Positions 1 through 6,116 of a stretch of DNA of 6,426 bases are shown piece by piece. The notes under the pieces were generated by a model. It was not told the origin of the DNA, did no database searches, and saw nothing but the letters and a program-made list of their open reading frames with translations. Made by a program: the position numbers and the translations under genes. The DNA is taken from the NCBI GenBank assembly GCA_027492415.1, contig JAPUEV010000320.1, positions 1 through 6,426 of the forward strand, read 5' to 3'. Position 1 is the stretch's first letter. Each line of letters opens with the position of its first letter. This stretch comes from Ignavibacteria bacterium. Lineage in GTDB: Bacteria; Bacteroidota; Ignavibacteria; Tepidaquicellales; OLB5.

Positions 1-61
1 GGTTTTTTTGATTTATTAGCCCTCCAAGCAATAAATTCAGAATATATTAAATAATCTATTT

Positions 62-3010
62 ATGATAAAAAGAAATAGTCTTAAGATCTATCTTATCTTA
101 TTTACAGTAATGCTGATATCTGCCGGTGCGGCACTGCATGCACAGGTTAAGAGTGTTACTGAAGGAAAGTATACATATTCAATTGTTGAAAATGACCCGA
201 CACAAACGAGGATGTACAAGCTGGATAACGGCCTGACTGTATACATAACGGTTTATAAAGATGAACCGAGGATACAGACATATATACCAGTGAAGACAGG
301 CAGCAAAATGGACCCGCATGATGCAACCGGGCTGGCGCACTATCTTGAGCATATGCTGTTTAAAGGTACTGATAAATACGGCAGTAAGGATTTTTCAAAG
401 GAAAAGCCGCTGGTAGATGAAATAATAAATCTATACGAAAAATACCGCGGAACTAAAGATGAAAAAAAGCGCAAACAGATATATCACCAGATAGATAGTG
501 TTTCGGGTATAGCCGCAAAGTATGCTATTGCGAATGAATATGATAAAATGATGGCAATAATAGGCGCAAACGGAACTAATGCATATACATCTGTTGAACA
601 GACTGTATATACAAATGATATTCCTTCCAACCAGCTTGAAAAATGGATAAAGATAGAAGCTGAACGTTTCCGCAACCCGGTGATGAGATTATTCCATACA
701 GAGCTTGAAGCTGTGTATGAAGAAAAAAATATCAGCCTTGATAACGATAACGATAAAATTTGGGATGAATTATTTTTGCAGCTATACCCTACTCACCCGT
801 ACGGAACGCAGACAACGATAGGAACCATTGATCATTTAAAAAATCCTTCAATAGAAAAAGTAATTGATTATTATAACACATATTATGTACCCAATAATAT
901 GGCGATTGTTCTTTCAGGAGATCTTGACCCGGCACAGACAATTGAGCTGATAGATAAGTACTGGGGTTCAAGAGAATCAAAACCGGTACCGCCGTTCATT
1001 TCACCCGTGGAAAAGCCCATTACAAAACCGGTAATTAAAGAGGTCTTTGGACCCGAAGCTGAAAGCATGATGATGGCATTCCGTTTCCCCGGCGGTAATA
1101 CCAGGGATAACGACCTTGCTACAATGGTTGATATGGTTCTTGCCAACAGTGCAGTTGGTCTGCTTGATCTTAACCTGAACCAAAGCCAGAAAGTACTTGG
1201 CTCAGGCTCGTTTTTATATACAAATAAAGATTATTCCGCTCATATTTTATACGTGAATCCAAGGGAGGGTCAAAAGCTTGAGCAGGTTAAGAAGCTTCTG
1301 CTAGAGCAGATTGAAAAAGTAAAAAAAGGCGACTTCCCTGACTGGCTGCCGGAGGCAATAATTAATGACCTTAAGCTTGCAGCAATTAAATCACAGGAAT
1401 CCAACCGCTCCAGGGCAGATAATATTGTTGATGCCTTCGTTAAAGATATCCCCTGGCAGGATGAAGTAAACAGGATTGACAGGCTTTCAAAGATAACAAA
1501 GAAAGATATAATAGATTTTGCAAAGAAAAATTATAACGATAATTATGTTGCAGTTTACAAAAGAACAGGCGATGACAAAAATGTTCAGAAAGTAGATAAG
1601 CCGGAAATTACGCCTGTAGATGTTAACAGGCAGGATAAATCAGACTTCCTGAAAGAAGTAAGTGATATGAAGACCGATGAGATTAAGCCGGTATTTGTTG
1701 ATTATAAAAATGATCTTAGTGAAACAAAATTCAAAAATGATATCCCGTTGCTTTACAAAAAGAATGAGGAGAACGGCTTATTTACATTAAGCATAGTCTA
1801 CCAGATTGGCAGCGGACACAATAAAAAGCTTCCGCTGGCCGCAGCATATTTTTCATATCTTGGCACTTCAAAATATTCTCCATCAGAGCTTAAACAGGAG
1901 TTTTACAAGCTGGGCTGTTCGTATTCAATTTCCACCGGTGATGAAGAAACTTACATTACTCTCAGCGGACTTGATGAGAACTTTGATAAAGCCCTGGTTT
2001 TGCTGGAATCAGTTATAAGAGACCTGCAGCCTGAAAAAGATGCATTGAATAACCTGATCTCTGATATTCTGAAAGTAAGGGCTGATGATAAGCTTAGCAA
2101 GGATAAGATCCTGTGGGATGCAATGTATTCATACGGAAAGTACGGGGCACACTCACCTTTTACTGATATTATGACAGAGAAGGAATTGAGGTCAATTGAC
2201 CCGGCGGAGCTGATAAATATATTAAAGGATATACCTTCATACAATCAAAAAGTACTTTACTACGGCCCCCTTTCAGCTGAAAGCATAACAGGTAAACTGA
2301 ACGCAGAATACATCGTTCCCGAAGGCGGATTTAAAGAGACACCGCAGAAAGTTACTTATGAAGAGCTGCCGACAACTGATAATACTGTTTACGTTGTAAA
2401 TTATCCTGATATGGTGCAGGCTGAAATAATAATGCTTTCAAAAAAAGGAAATTATGATAAGGATAAGATTCCTTATATCTCGTTATATAATGAGTATTTT
2501 GGCGGCGGAATGGCAGGCATTGTTTTCCAGGAGCTAAGGGAATCCAAAGCGCTTGCGTACAGCACATTTTCATCATTTTCTTCACCGCAAAAGCTTGATA
2601 AAGCGCATTATAACATTGCGTATATCGGAACCCAGTCAGATAAGCTGCCTGAGGCAATGTCAGGCTTATTCCAGCTTTTAAACGATATGCCTGCATCTGA
2701 AATAACATATAATTCCGCAAAGGTAAACCTTATCCAGAAGCTTAATACTGAAAGGATAACAAAATCAGGCGTACTGACAAGTTATCTTTCTGCTAAAAAG
2801 CTTGGGCTTGATCATGACATAAGGCAGGATATATATGAAAAGGCGCAAACTTTGACTCTTGATGATATCGAAAAATTCCAGAAAGAAAATATCAAAGATT
2901 CCAAATATACAATTTTAGTTTTAGGCGATAAGAACAAGCTGGATATTGAAACACTGCAGAAATACGGCAATGTTAAATACCTGACCCTTGAAGAAGTATT
3001 TGGCTATTAA
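62..3010 (+). CDS. Periplasmic M16 (pitrilysin-type) zinc metallopeptidase, two M16 units in one chain
   Basis: This is a complete 982-residue zinc peptidase of family M16, expected to degrade peptides in the periplasm. The N-terminus has K3, R4 and K8, a hydrophobic stretch and a likely signal peptidase I site after A27; there is no lipobox Cys. The inverted zinc motif HxxEH is H93-Y-L-E96-H97. The distal Glu ligand is most likely E221, with the conserved E214 seven residues before it. About 45 extra charged helical residues lie between the motif and the conserved NAYTS segment (N173-S177); from memory this marks a common Bacteroidota M16 subgroup. The second half starts near residue 560 and has lost the zinc site: the aligned positions are L592, A595 and Y596. 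It keeps the glycine stretch G814-G816 and the R826/Y833 pair seen in pitrilysins. The chain ends in the FGY typical of this group. It appears monocistronic, closed by a strong terminator. No Shine-Dalgarno is visible; ATG 62 is chosen because it gives the signal peptide. Confidence 0.95.
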   Translation: MIKRNSLKIYLILFTVMLISAGAALHAQVKSVTEGKYTYSIVENDPTQTRMYKLDNGLTVYITVYKDEPRIQTYIPVKTGSKMDPHDATGLAHYLEHMLFKGTDKYGSKDFSKEKPLVDEIINLYEKYRGTKDEKKRKQIYHQIDSVSGIAAKYAIANEYDKMMAIIGANGTNAYTSVEQTVYTNDIPSNQLEKWIKIEAERFRNPVMRLFHTELEAVYEEKNISLDNDNDKIWDELFLQLYPTHPYGTQTTIGTIDHLKNPSIEKVIDYYNTYYVPNNMAIVLSGDLDPAQTIELIDKYWGSRESKPVPPFISPVEKPITKPVIKEVFGPEAESMMMAFRFPGGNTRDNDLATMVDMVLANSAVGLLDLNLNQSQKVLGSGSFLYTNKDYSAHILYVNPREGQKLEQVKKLLLEQIEKVKKGDFPDWLPEAIINDLKLAAIKSQESNRSRADNIVDAFVKDIPWQDEVNRIDRLSKITKKDIIDFAKKNYNDNYVAVYKRTGDDKNVQKVDKPEITPVDVNRQDKSDFLKEVSDMKTDEIKPVFVDYKNDLSETKFKNDIPLLYKKNEENGLFTLSIVYQIGSGHNKKLPLAAAYFSYLGTSKYSPSELKQEFYKLGCSYSISTGDEETYITLSGLDENFDKALVLLESVIRDLQPEKDALNNLISDILKVRADDKLSKDKILWDAMYSYGKYGAHSPFTDIMTEKELRSIDPAELINILKDIPSYNQKVLYYGPLSAESITGKLNAEYIVPEGGFKETPQKVTYEELPTTDNTVYVVNYPDMVQAEIIMLSKKGNYDKDKIPYISLYNEYFGGGMAGIVFQELRESKALAYSTFSSFSSPQKLDKAHYNIAYIGTQSDKLPEAMSGLFQLLNDMPASEITYNSAKVNLIQKLNTERITKSGVLTSYLSAKKLGLDHDIRQDIYEKAQTLTLDDIEKFQKENIKDSKYTILVLGDKNKLDIETLQKYGNVKYLTLEEVFGY

Positions 3011-3023
3011 AATAAAGCTTTTG

Positions 3024-3053
3024 AAAAAAGCCCGGTTTATGCCGGGCTTTTTT
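3024..3053. terminator. Bidirectional intrinsic terminator between convergent genes
   Basis: A perfect GC-rich hairpin with arms GCCCGG (3030-3035) and CCGGGC (3042-3047) and loop TTTATG is flanked by six A upstream and seven T downstream. The A and T runs can pair to lengthen the stem, and each strand ends in a U-tract. It starts 13 bases after the M16 stop and lies 34 bases past the stop of the opposing membrane-protein gene, so it probably ends both transcripts. Confidence 0.93.
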
Positions 3054-3087
3054 TATATCTCAAATTTTAAATTTCATGTTTTGCAGC

Positions 3088-4854
3088 TCAGGGTTTTACA
3101 TTAAAGCTCTTGGCCATAGCCTGAATAAATACTCCTTCAGGATTCATTTTTAAATTCCTGCGTATTTCTTCTGTTACCCTGGCCGGATCGCTATAGGTTG
3201 CGGCTTTAAGCGGTTCCTTATCAAAGATGTAGAAATAAGGGTTTGCGAATTTATATTCAAACTTATCAATAACATCCTTATACCTGGTTTCATTTTTCAC
3301 AAAAACAAAAGAGTCATCATTCCAGTAAACCAATTTCCATTTATCATTATTTTTAAACAGGTATGAAAGTATTGATGTTTTAATTTCAGTGTTATTCCAC
3401 GGCAGCTTTGGGTAAGACCACAGGATATAATCAAAATTATAGCTTTCAAAAAGCTGTTCAAACCCGGGCTGCTTATTATTTATTGTTTTAAATTTAAAAT
3501 AAACATCATCGTTAACAGCCCTGCTGTCAATAAAATTTACTGCGCCGGGTATTTCCCATATAAGGTAACCGCCGCATCCGTAGGTGTTGAAAGGCCTGCT
3601 TTCAGCTGTTACTATATTATTTTCCTTAAGGAATCTTACAGCACCGGCGGGATAGTCTTTTTCCTGAACACCAAAACCTGTTTCTCGGTCATAATTAAAG
3701 TATTTATATACAGTACTGCCCGGCAGTAAAATAACTGCAGCAAAAATAATTACAGCTAATACGGGTTTTAAATATGGATGGCTGAAAAATCCTGGTTTTG
3801 CGCGTGCCGCTATTATTCCGTTTAATGCTATAATAAAATATACAGAAGCTATAAGCATGAAATCAATGGAAAACCTTGCTGAGCGGAAAGATAAAGCCGT
3901 AAAAACAGCCAGGCTAATTGCCGTAAACAGCATTCTTTTTTTAAAGAAATGATAAAGTGATACAATAGCTGCTAAAAGGAAGAAATAGTATACATAAATA
4001 TACATTGACCCTGAAAAGATGCTGTTAAACGGTGAACGCCACTCATATACATCATCCATCATTTTCATGTTCAGGTGTGAGTAAACATAAGTGTAGGTAT
4101 GAATGCCGTGCGGATTAACAAGCAGCATAGCTGCTGAAATAATAAAAAGTATAATGATATTCCGTAAATCATTTTTTGAAACAGTATTTTCCGTGGAATA
4201 AAGGAACTTTGGATTTATAAATGCCGCAATTTCTGATATTACAAAAATGGCAAACAATACAATGCCTGAGAGAACACCCATATGCATATTTGTCCATAAA
4301 AGAAAAATAAGCGGGAGCAGGTATATTGTTCTGCTGCCTTCTCTTTTTACAAATGAATATGATATGAAAATATATACTATGCAGGCGGTGAATAAATATG
4401 ATATTATCTGCGGCTTGACCATGAATCTTTCGAACAGCGCCAAGACCAAAGCAAGCAGTACAATGTATGTGACAAAGGAATTCAGCTTAAGCTTATCAGA
4501 AAGGCGGATAAAGAGATAAAAAATAAAGATAAATATTATTGATCTGAAAAGTGAAAGTCCAGTATAACCCGTGATATTATATATATTATAAGCCAGTACA
4601 TCAAAGCCCCATTCAAACGGAATCCACTCCTGCCCTTTTGAAGCTAAGCTGAAAACATCACTTGAGGGCACTGACTTTGTTTCGGTAACATACTTCCCTA
4701 TTTCAAGGTGCCAGAATATATCATCATCACCTGAAATTTTGAAAGTTGTAATCAGCAGTATCAGGAGCAGCAGAAATGCAGGCAGAAGATAATTATATAT
4801 CTTTTGCTCCTGAACATTATCAGGTTTTTTCTTTTTTATTTCTTTTTTAGCCAT
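3088..4854 (-). CDS. Polytopic membrane protein, GT-C glycosyltransferase-like
   Basis: This 588-residue integral membrane protein has no firm assigned reaction. A Lys-rich cytoplasmic N-terminus (residues 3-10) precedes membrane segment 1 (about 21-38). The first outer loop holds D43-D44-D45 followed by F47-W48-H49-L50, then E81-W82. About ten further membrane segments follow between residues 100 and 380, with K147-P148-Q149, W187-T-N-M-H191 and N247-P-H-G250 at their edges. A soluble domain of about 200 residues (381-588) contains GGYLIW (428-433) and FIDSR (441-445). With 11 segments and the N-terminus inside, that domain should be periplasmic. An acidic motif in outer loop 1, many membrane helices and a periplasmic C-terminal domain are the general plan of lipid-sugar-using GT-C enzymes. 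I recall similar uncharacterised proteins with DPD-x-WWHL and GGYLIW-type motifs in many bacteria. It is a single-gene unit on its strand, transcribed away from the monooxygenase. The family resemblance is fairly safe; the substrate and even catalytic activity are not. Confidence 0.85.
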   Translation of the reverse strand: MAKKEIKKKKPDNVQEQKIYNYLLPAFLLLLILLITTFKISGDDDIFWHLEIGKYVTETKSVPSSDVFSLASKGQEWIPFEWGFDVLAYNIYNITGYTGLSLFRSIIFIFIFYLFIRLSDKLKLNSFVTYIVLLALVLALFERFMVKPQIISYLFTACIVYIFISYSFVKREGSRTIYLLPLIFLLWTNMHMGVLSGIVLFAIFVISEIAAFINPKFLYSTENTVSKNDLRNIIILFIISAAMLLVNPHGIHTYTYVYSHLNMKMMDDVYEWRSPFNSIFSGSMYIYVYYFFLLAAIVSLYHFFKKRMLFTAISLAVFTALSFRSARFSIDFMLIASVYFIIALNGIIAARAKPGFFSHPYLKPVLAVIIFAAVILLPGSTVYKYFNYDRETGFGVQEKDYPAGAVRFLKENNIVTAESRPFNTYGCGGYLIWEIPGAVNFIDSRAVNDDVYFKFKTINNKQPGFEQLFESYNFDYILWSYPKLPWNNTEIKTSILSYLFKNNDKWKLVYWNDDSFVFVKNETRYKDVIDKFEYKFANPYFYIFDKEPLKAATYSDPARVTEEIRRNLKMNPEGVFIQAMAKSFNVKP

Positions 4855-4863
4855 TATTTAATG

Positions 4864-4893
4864 CAAATATATATTTTTAATATGATTTTCAAA
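4864..4893 (-). promoter_or_regulatory. Candidate Bacteroidota-type promoter for the membrane-protein gene
   Basis: Read on the minus strand, TTTG (4893-4890) is followed after 18 bp by TATATTTG (4871-4864), which fits the TAnnTTTG -7 consensus. The ATG is only nine bases past the -7 box, so the transcript would have a very short leader or be nearly leaderless. This is a motif match only. Confidence 0.45.
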
Positions 4894-4915
4894 TAAGTAA
4901 AAATAAATCCGAAAA

Positions 4916-4953
4916 AATAAGACTAATATAGTCTTATTGGACTTGATTAGTCC
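4916..4953. promoter_or_regulatory. Tandem palindromic operator, two GACT-N5-AGTC sites 20 bp apart
   Basis: The first site is a perfect palindrome with 10-bp arms, AATAAGACTA (4916-4925) and TAGTCTTATT (4929-4938), around a 3-bp centre. The second has GGACT (4939-4943) and AGTCC (4949-4953) around TGATT. Both share the core GACT-N5-AGTC, at 4921-4933 and 4941-4953. Their centres are exactly 20 bp apart, about two helical turns, so two dimers could bind the same face of DNA. The second site covers the -33 box of the monooxygenase promoter, which suggests repression. The regulator is unknown. An iron-, Fe-S- or NO-sensing Rrf2-type repressor is one possibility, offered as inference. Confidence 0.55.
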
Positions 4954-4973
4954 TATATTTTATATTAAGTTTG
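4943..4973 (+). promoter_or_regulatory. Candidate Bacteroidota-type promoter for the heme-monooxygenase gene
   Basis: TTG (4943-4945) and TAAGTTTG (4966-4973) are separated by 20 bp, matching the TTG...TAnnTTTG pattern of Bacteroidota primary-sigma promoters. Transcription would begin near 4978-4980, giving a leader of about 20 bases before ATG 5001. A second TAnnTTTG (TAAATTTG, 4987-4994) lies closer to the ATG but has no upstream box at proper distance. The -33 box sits inside the second palindrome. Confidence 0.55.
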
Positions 4974-5000
4974 ATATCATAAAAATTAAATTTGATTAAG

Positions 5001-5336
5001 ATGGAAAATGAAAAAAACTTTGTTGCAATAAACTATATTAACTGTAAAGATCATTACCGTGAAAGATTTGAAGAGCTGTTTGCCACCCGTGCAGGTGCTA
5101 TAGATAAAATGCCGGGCTTTAACTTTATGGAAGTGCTGAAACCAAGTGAAAACGGCGATAGTTACCTGATAGTAAGCCACTGGAACAGCGAAGAGGATTT
5201 CAAAAAATGGACCGGCTCACCTGAATTTATTGAAGGCCATAAACGCGGATTTGAGGACCTTAAAAAGGCGAAGGAAAAAGGGGAAGAGCCGCCAATGAGC
5301 TCCAGTTTTAAAACTTATAATGTTATTTCAAGATGA
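5001..5336 (+). CDS. IsdG/HmoA-type heme-degrading monooxygenase (ABM domain)
   Basis: This 111-residue cytosolic protein with the dimeric ferredoxin-like ABM fold probably cleaves the heme ring to release iron. The three residues that hold and activate heme in Staphylococcus IsdG (N7, W67, H77) have counterparts here: N11 in A-I-N-Y, W70 in F-K-K-W-T and H80 in E-G-H-K. The Trp-His spacing is 10, identical to IsdG, and Asn-Trp spacing differs by one. Total length also matches the family (about 107-109). The middle MPGFNFMEVL (37-46) and SHWNSEEDF (59-67) are typical ABM strands and helix starts. ATG 5001 is preferred over in-frame TTG 4992, because it matches the family N-terminus and is a stronger codon. 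There is no signal peptide. The stop overlaps the start of a membrane microprotein by ATGA, so the two are probably co-translated. A double palindrome over its promoter implies tight control, plausibly by iron or heme. Other ABM enzymes (quinol or polyketide oxygenases) are a less likely alternative. Confidence 0.85.
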   Translation: MENEKNFVAINYINCKDHYRERFEELFATRAGAIDKMPGFNFMEVLKPSENGDSYLIVSHWNSEEDFKKWTGSPEFIEGHKRGFEDLKKAKEKGEEPPMSSSFKTYNVISR

Positions 5337-5458
5337 TAAGCACGGCATTAAGGCAGAAATTCAAAAAAATAGGTGTTATAGGCTTTATTTTTTTTCTTTT
5401 AAAAGGTATTTTATGGCTCGTTTTGCCACCACTCATAACATACTTTTCTCTGAAATAA
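5333..5458 (+). CDS. 41-residue single-pass membrane microprotein, coupled to the monooxygenase
   Basis: ATG 5333 overlaps the monooxygenase TGA (5334-5336) in an ATGA junction, the classic arrangement for translational coupling, and the frame runs to TAA 5456-5458. The peptide begins M-I-S-T-A-L-R-Q-K-F-K-K, so R7, K9, K11 and K12 form a basic N-terminal face. A hydrophobic stretch follows from I13 to F38, broken only by K24 (F-F-L-L-K-G-I-L-W-L), and it ends near a Pro-Pro pair (P32-P33). The positive-inside rule puts the N-terminus in the cytoplasm. There is no signal peptidase or lipoprotein site, so it should stay as a membrane-embedded peptide. It could anchor or modulate the oxygenase, but no family is recognised and no function is claimed. 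The coupling, start and charge-hydrophobicity pattern make a chance frame unlikely. Low length is the main reason for doubt. Confidence 0.72.
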   Translation: MISTALRQKFKKIGVIGFIFFLLKGILWLVLPPLITYFSLK

Positions 5459-5527
5459 ATCTGCTTTTGCTGTTTTTACGTAAGATATAAGATAAACTGA
5501 CAAAAATCTTATTAACTTATGATATAG

Positions 5528-5545
5528 GTCATACTATTATATGAC
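5528..5545. promoter_or_regulatory. Palindromic candidate operator upstream of the lipoprotein gene
   Basis: GTCATA (5528-5533) and TATGAC (5540-5545) form a perfect 6-bp inverted repeat around CTATTA. Its centre lies about where the -33 box should be relative to the TAATTTTG -7 element, and no TTG box is present there. That placement suits an activator that replaces the -33 contact, or a repressor. The regulator is not known, and the core differs from the GACT-N5-AGTC pair upstream of the monooxygenase. Confidence 0.35.
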
Positions 5546-5554
5546 ATGTATATT

Positions 5555-5562
5555 TAATTTTG
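5555..5562 (+). promoter_or_regulatory. Candidate -7 element of the lipoprotein gene
   Basis: TAATTTTG matches TAnnTTTG exactly. Transcription would begin near 5567-5569, leaving a 5' leader of about 45 AT-rich bases before ATG 5613 with no Shine-Dalgarno. No TTG is present 17-23 bp upstream; the palindrome at 5528-5545 occupies that place. Confidence 0.42.
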
Positions 5563-5612
5563 TATCAGATTCAGAATTCAATTAACTAATTTTTTAAACA
5601 AATTTACAATAC

Positions 5613-6116
5613 ATGAAAACGAAAATATTCAAACACTTTATGCTTTTCGCCATTGTTGCTTTTGTGGGAATTATTATTAATAGCTGCGGCGATGATCCAG
5701 TTTCAAACAACACTAACCCTACATATGATGCAAATTCAATAAATGGTACAGTAACTTTTGTAGATACTAATTTCGAAGGAACAGATAGCGGCTCATATTT
5801 AATTTCAGCATATCCTGAAGCAGGATGGCCTCCTACCGGTGGACCAACTGCTTATGCAACTTTAAATATAACTCCTGGTCAGACTGCATATAATTACAAA
5901 TTAGTGGGATTATCTGATGGAAATTATGTGGTTTCTGTAGGTTACAGAAAACTTATTGGCGGACAAAGCCCGATTATGAGTATTTATGGCTGCGATACCT
6001 TACATTCAATGACATGCTTATTGACACCAACATTAAAAGCAACTATTACAAACAATGCTGGCGTTGGAAATATCAATATGTTAAGCTGGGCAGATACTTC
6101 AAAGAAGATCTATTAA
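5613..6116 (+). CDS. Small outer-membrane lipoprotein, beta-sandwich-like, function unknown
   Basis: This 167-residue protein begins with a lipoprotein signal: K2, K4, K7, a hydrophobic core from F9 to I22, and lipobox I22-N-S-C25. Cleavage before C25 leaves C-G-D-D-P. Acidic residues right after the lipidated Cys are typical of Bacteroidota lipoproteins sent to the cell surface. The mature part (about 142 residues) is rich in short hydrophobic strands, such as NGTVTFVD (44-51), NYKLVGL (94-100) and GNYVVSVGYRK (103-113). It ends with no membrane anchor, suggesting a transthyretin- or Cna-B-like beta sandwich. The only other cysteines, C127 and C135, bracket H131 and M133 and could form a disulfide loop or a metal/heme site. 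Its TAA shares its last A with the ATG of the next gene, so the two proteins are probably co-expressed partners. The lipoprotein-then-receptor order recalls HmuY-HmuR, but I see no sequence proof of a heme carrier. Codon use looks more AT-rich than in the monooxygenase gene. Confidence 0.85.
   Translation: MKTKIFKHFMLFAIVAFVGIIINSCGDDPVSNNTNPTYDANSINGTVTFVDTNFEGTDSGSYLISAYPEAGWPPTGGPTAYATLNITPGQTAYNYKLVGLSDGNYVVSVGYRKLIGGQSPIMSIYGCDTLHSMTCLLTPTLKATITNNAGVGNINMLSWADTSKKIY

Larger units (their letters stand above)
5459..5612. other. Intergenic control region between microprotein and lipoprotein genes
   Basis: These 154 AT-rich bases hold no supportable gene. They contain a weak inverted repeat (ATAAGAT 5487-5493, ATCTTAT 5506-5512) with a 12-base loop and no T-tract, a better palindrome at 5528-5545, and a TAnnTTTG box at 5555-5562. 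No clear intrinsic terminator closes the monooxygenase-microprotein unit, so some read-through into the lipoprotein gene is possible. Confidence 0.7.

Noticed and set aside
7..39. TTTG (7-10) and TAAATTCA (32-39) as the M16 promoter
   Set aside because: The second box matches only four of six fixed bases of TAnnTTTG, and the upstream region is cut by the window, so the match is too weak to list.
2352..2720. Open frame of 122 codons on the minus strand inside the M16 gene
   Set aside because: It lies antisense within strongly conserved M16 coding sequence and shows no domain or start signal; it is a shadow frame.
1739..3010. Second active protease centre in the C-terminal half of the M16 protein
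   Set aside because: The positions aligned to HxxEH are L592, A595 and Y596, so zinc cannot be bound; this half is a structural and substrate-binding unit.
4992..5000. TTG 4992 as the start of the monooxygenase, adding three residues
   Set aside because: ATG 5001 is a stronger codon, better fits the family N-terminus, and the TTG overlaps a secondary TAnnTTTG-like sequence.
5383..5400. T-rich run that could be a terminator tail
   Set aside because: No GC-rich hairpin precedes it and it encodes the Phe/Leu-rich membrane segment of the microprotein.
5413..5490. Short frame ATG 5413 encoding about 25 residues (MARFATTHN...)
   Set aside because: It overlaps the coupled 41-codon gene in another frame and has no start signal or recognisable features of its own.
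5487..5512. Inverted repeat ATAAGAT / ATCTTAT as a terminator of the monooxygenase unit
   Set aside because: The stem is only 7 AT-rich pairs with a 12-base loop and no T-tract follows.
5541..5585. 14-codon frame from ATG 5541
   Set aside because: It lies over the candidate promoter of the lipoprotein gene and is too short and featureless to support.
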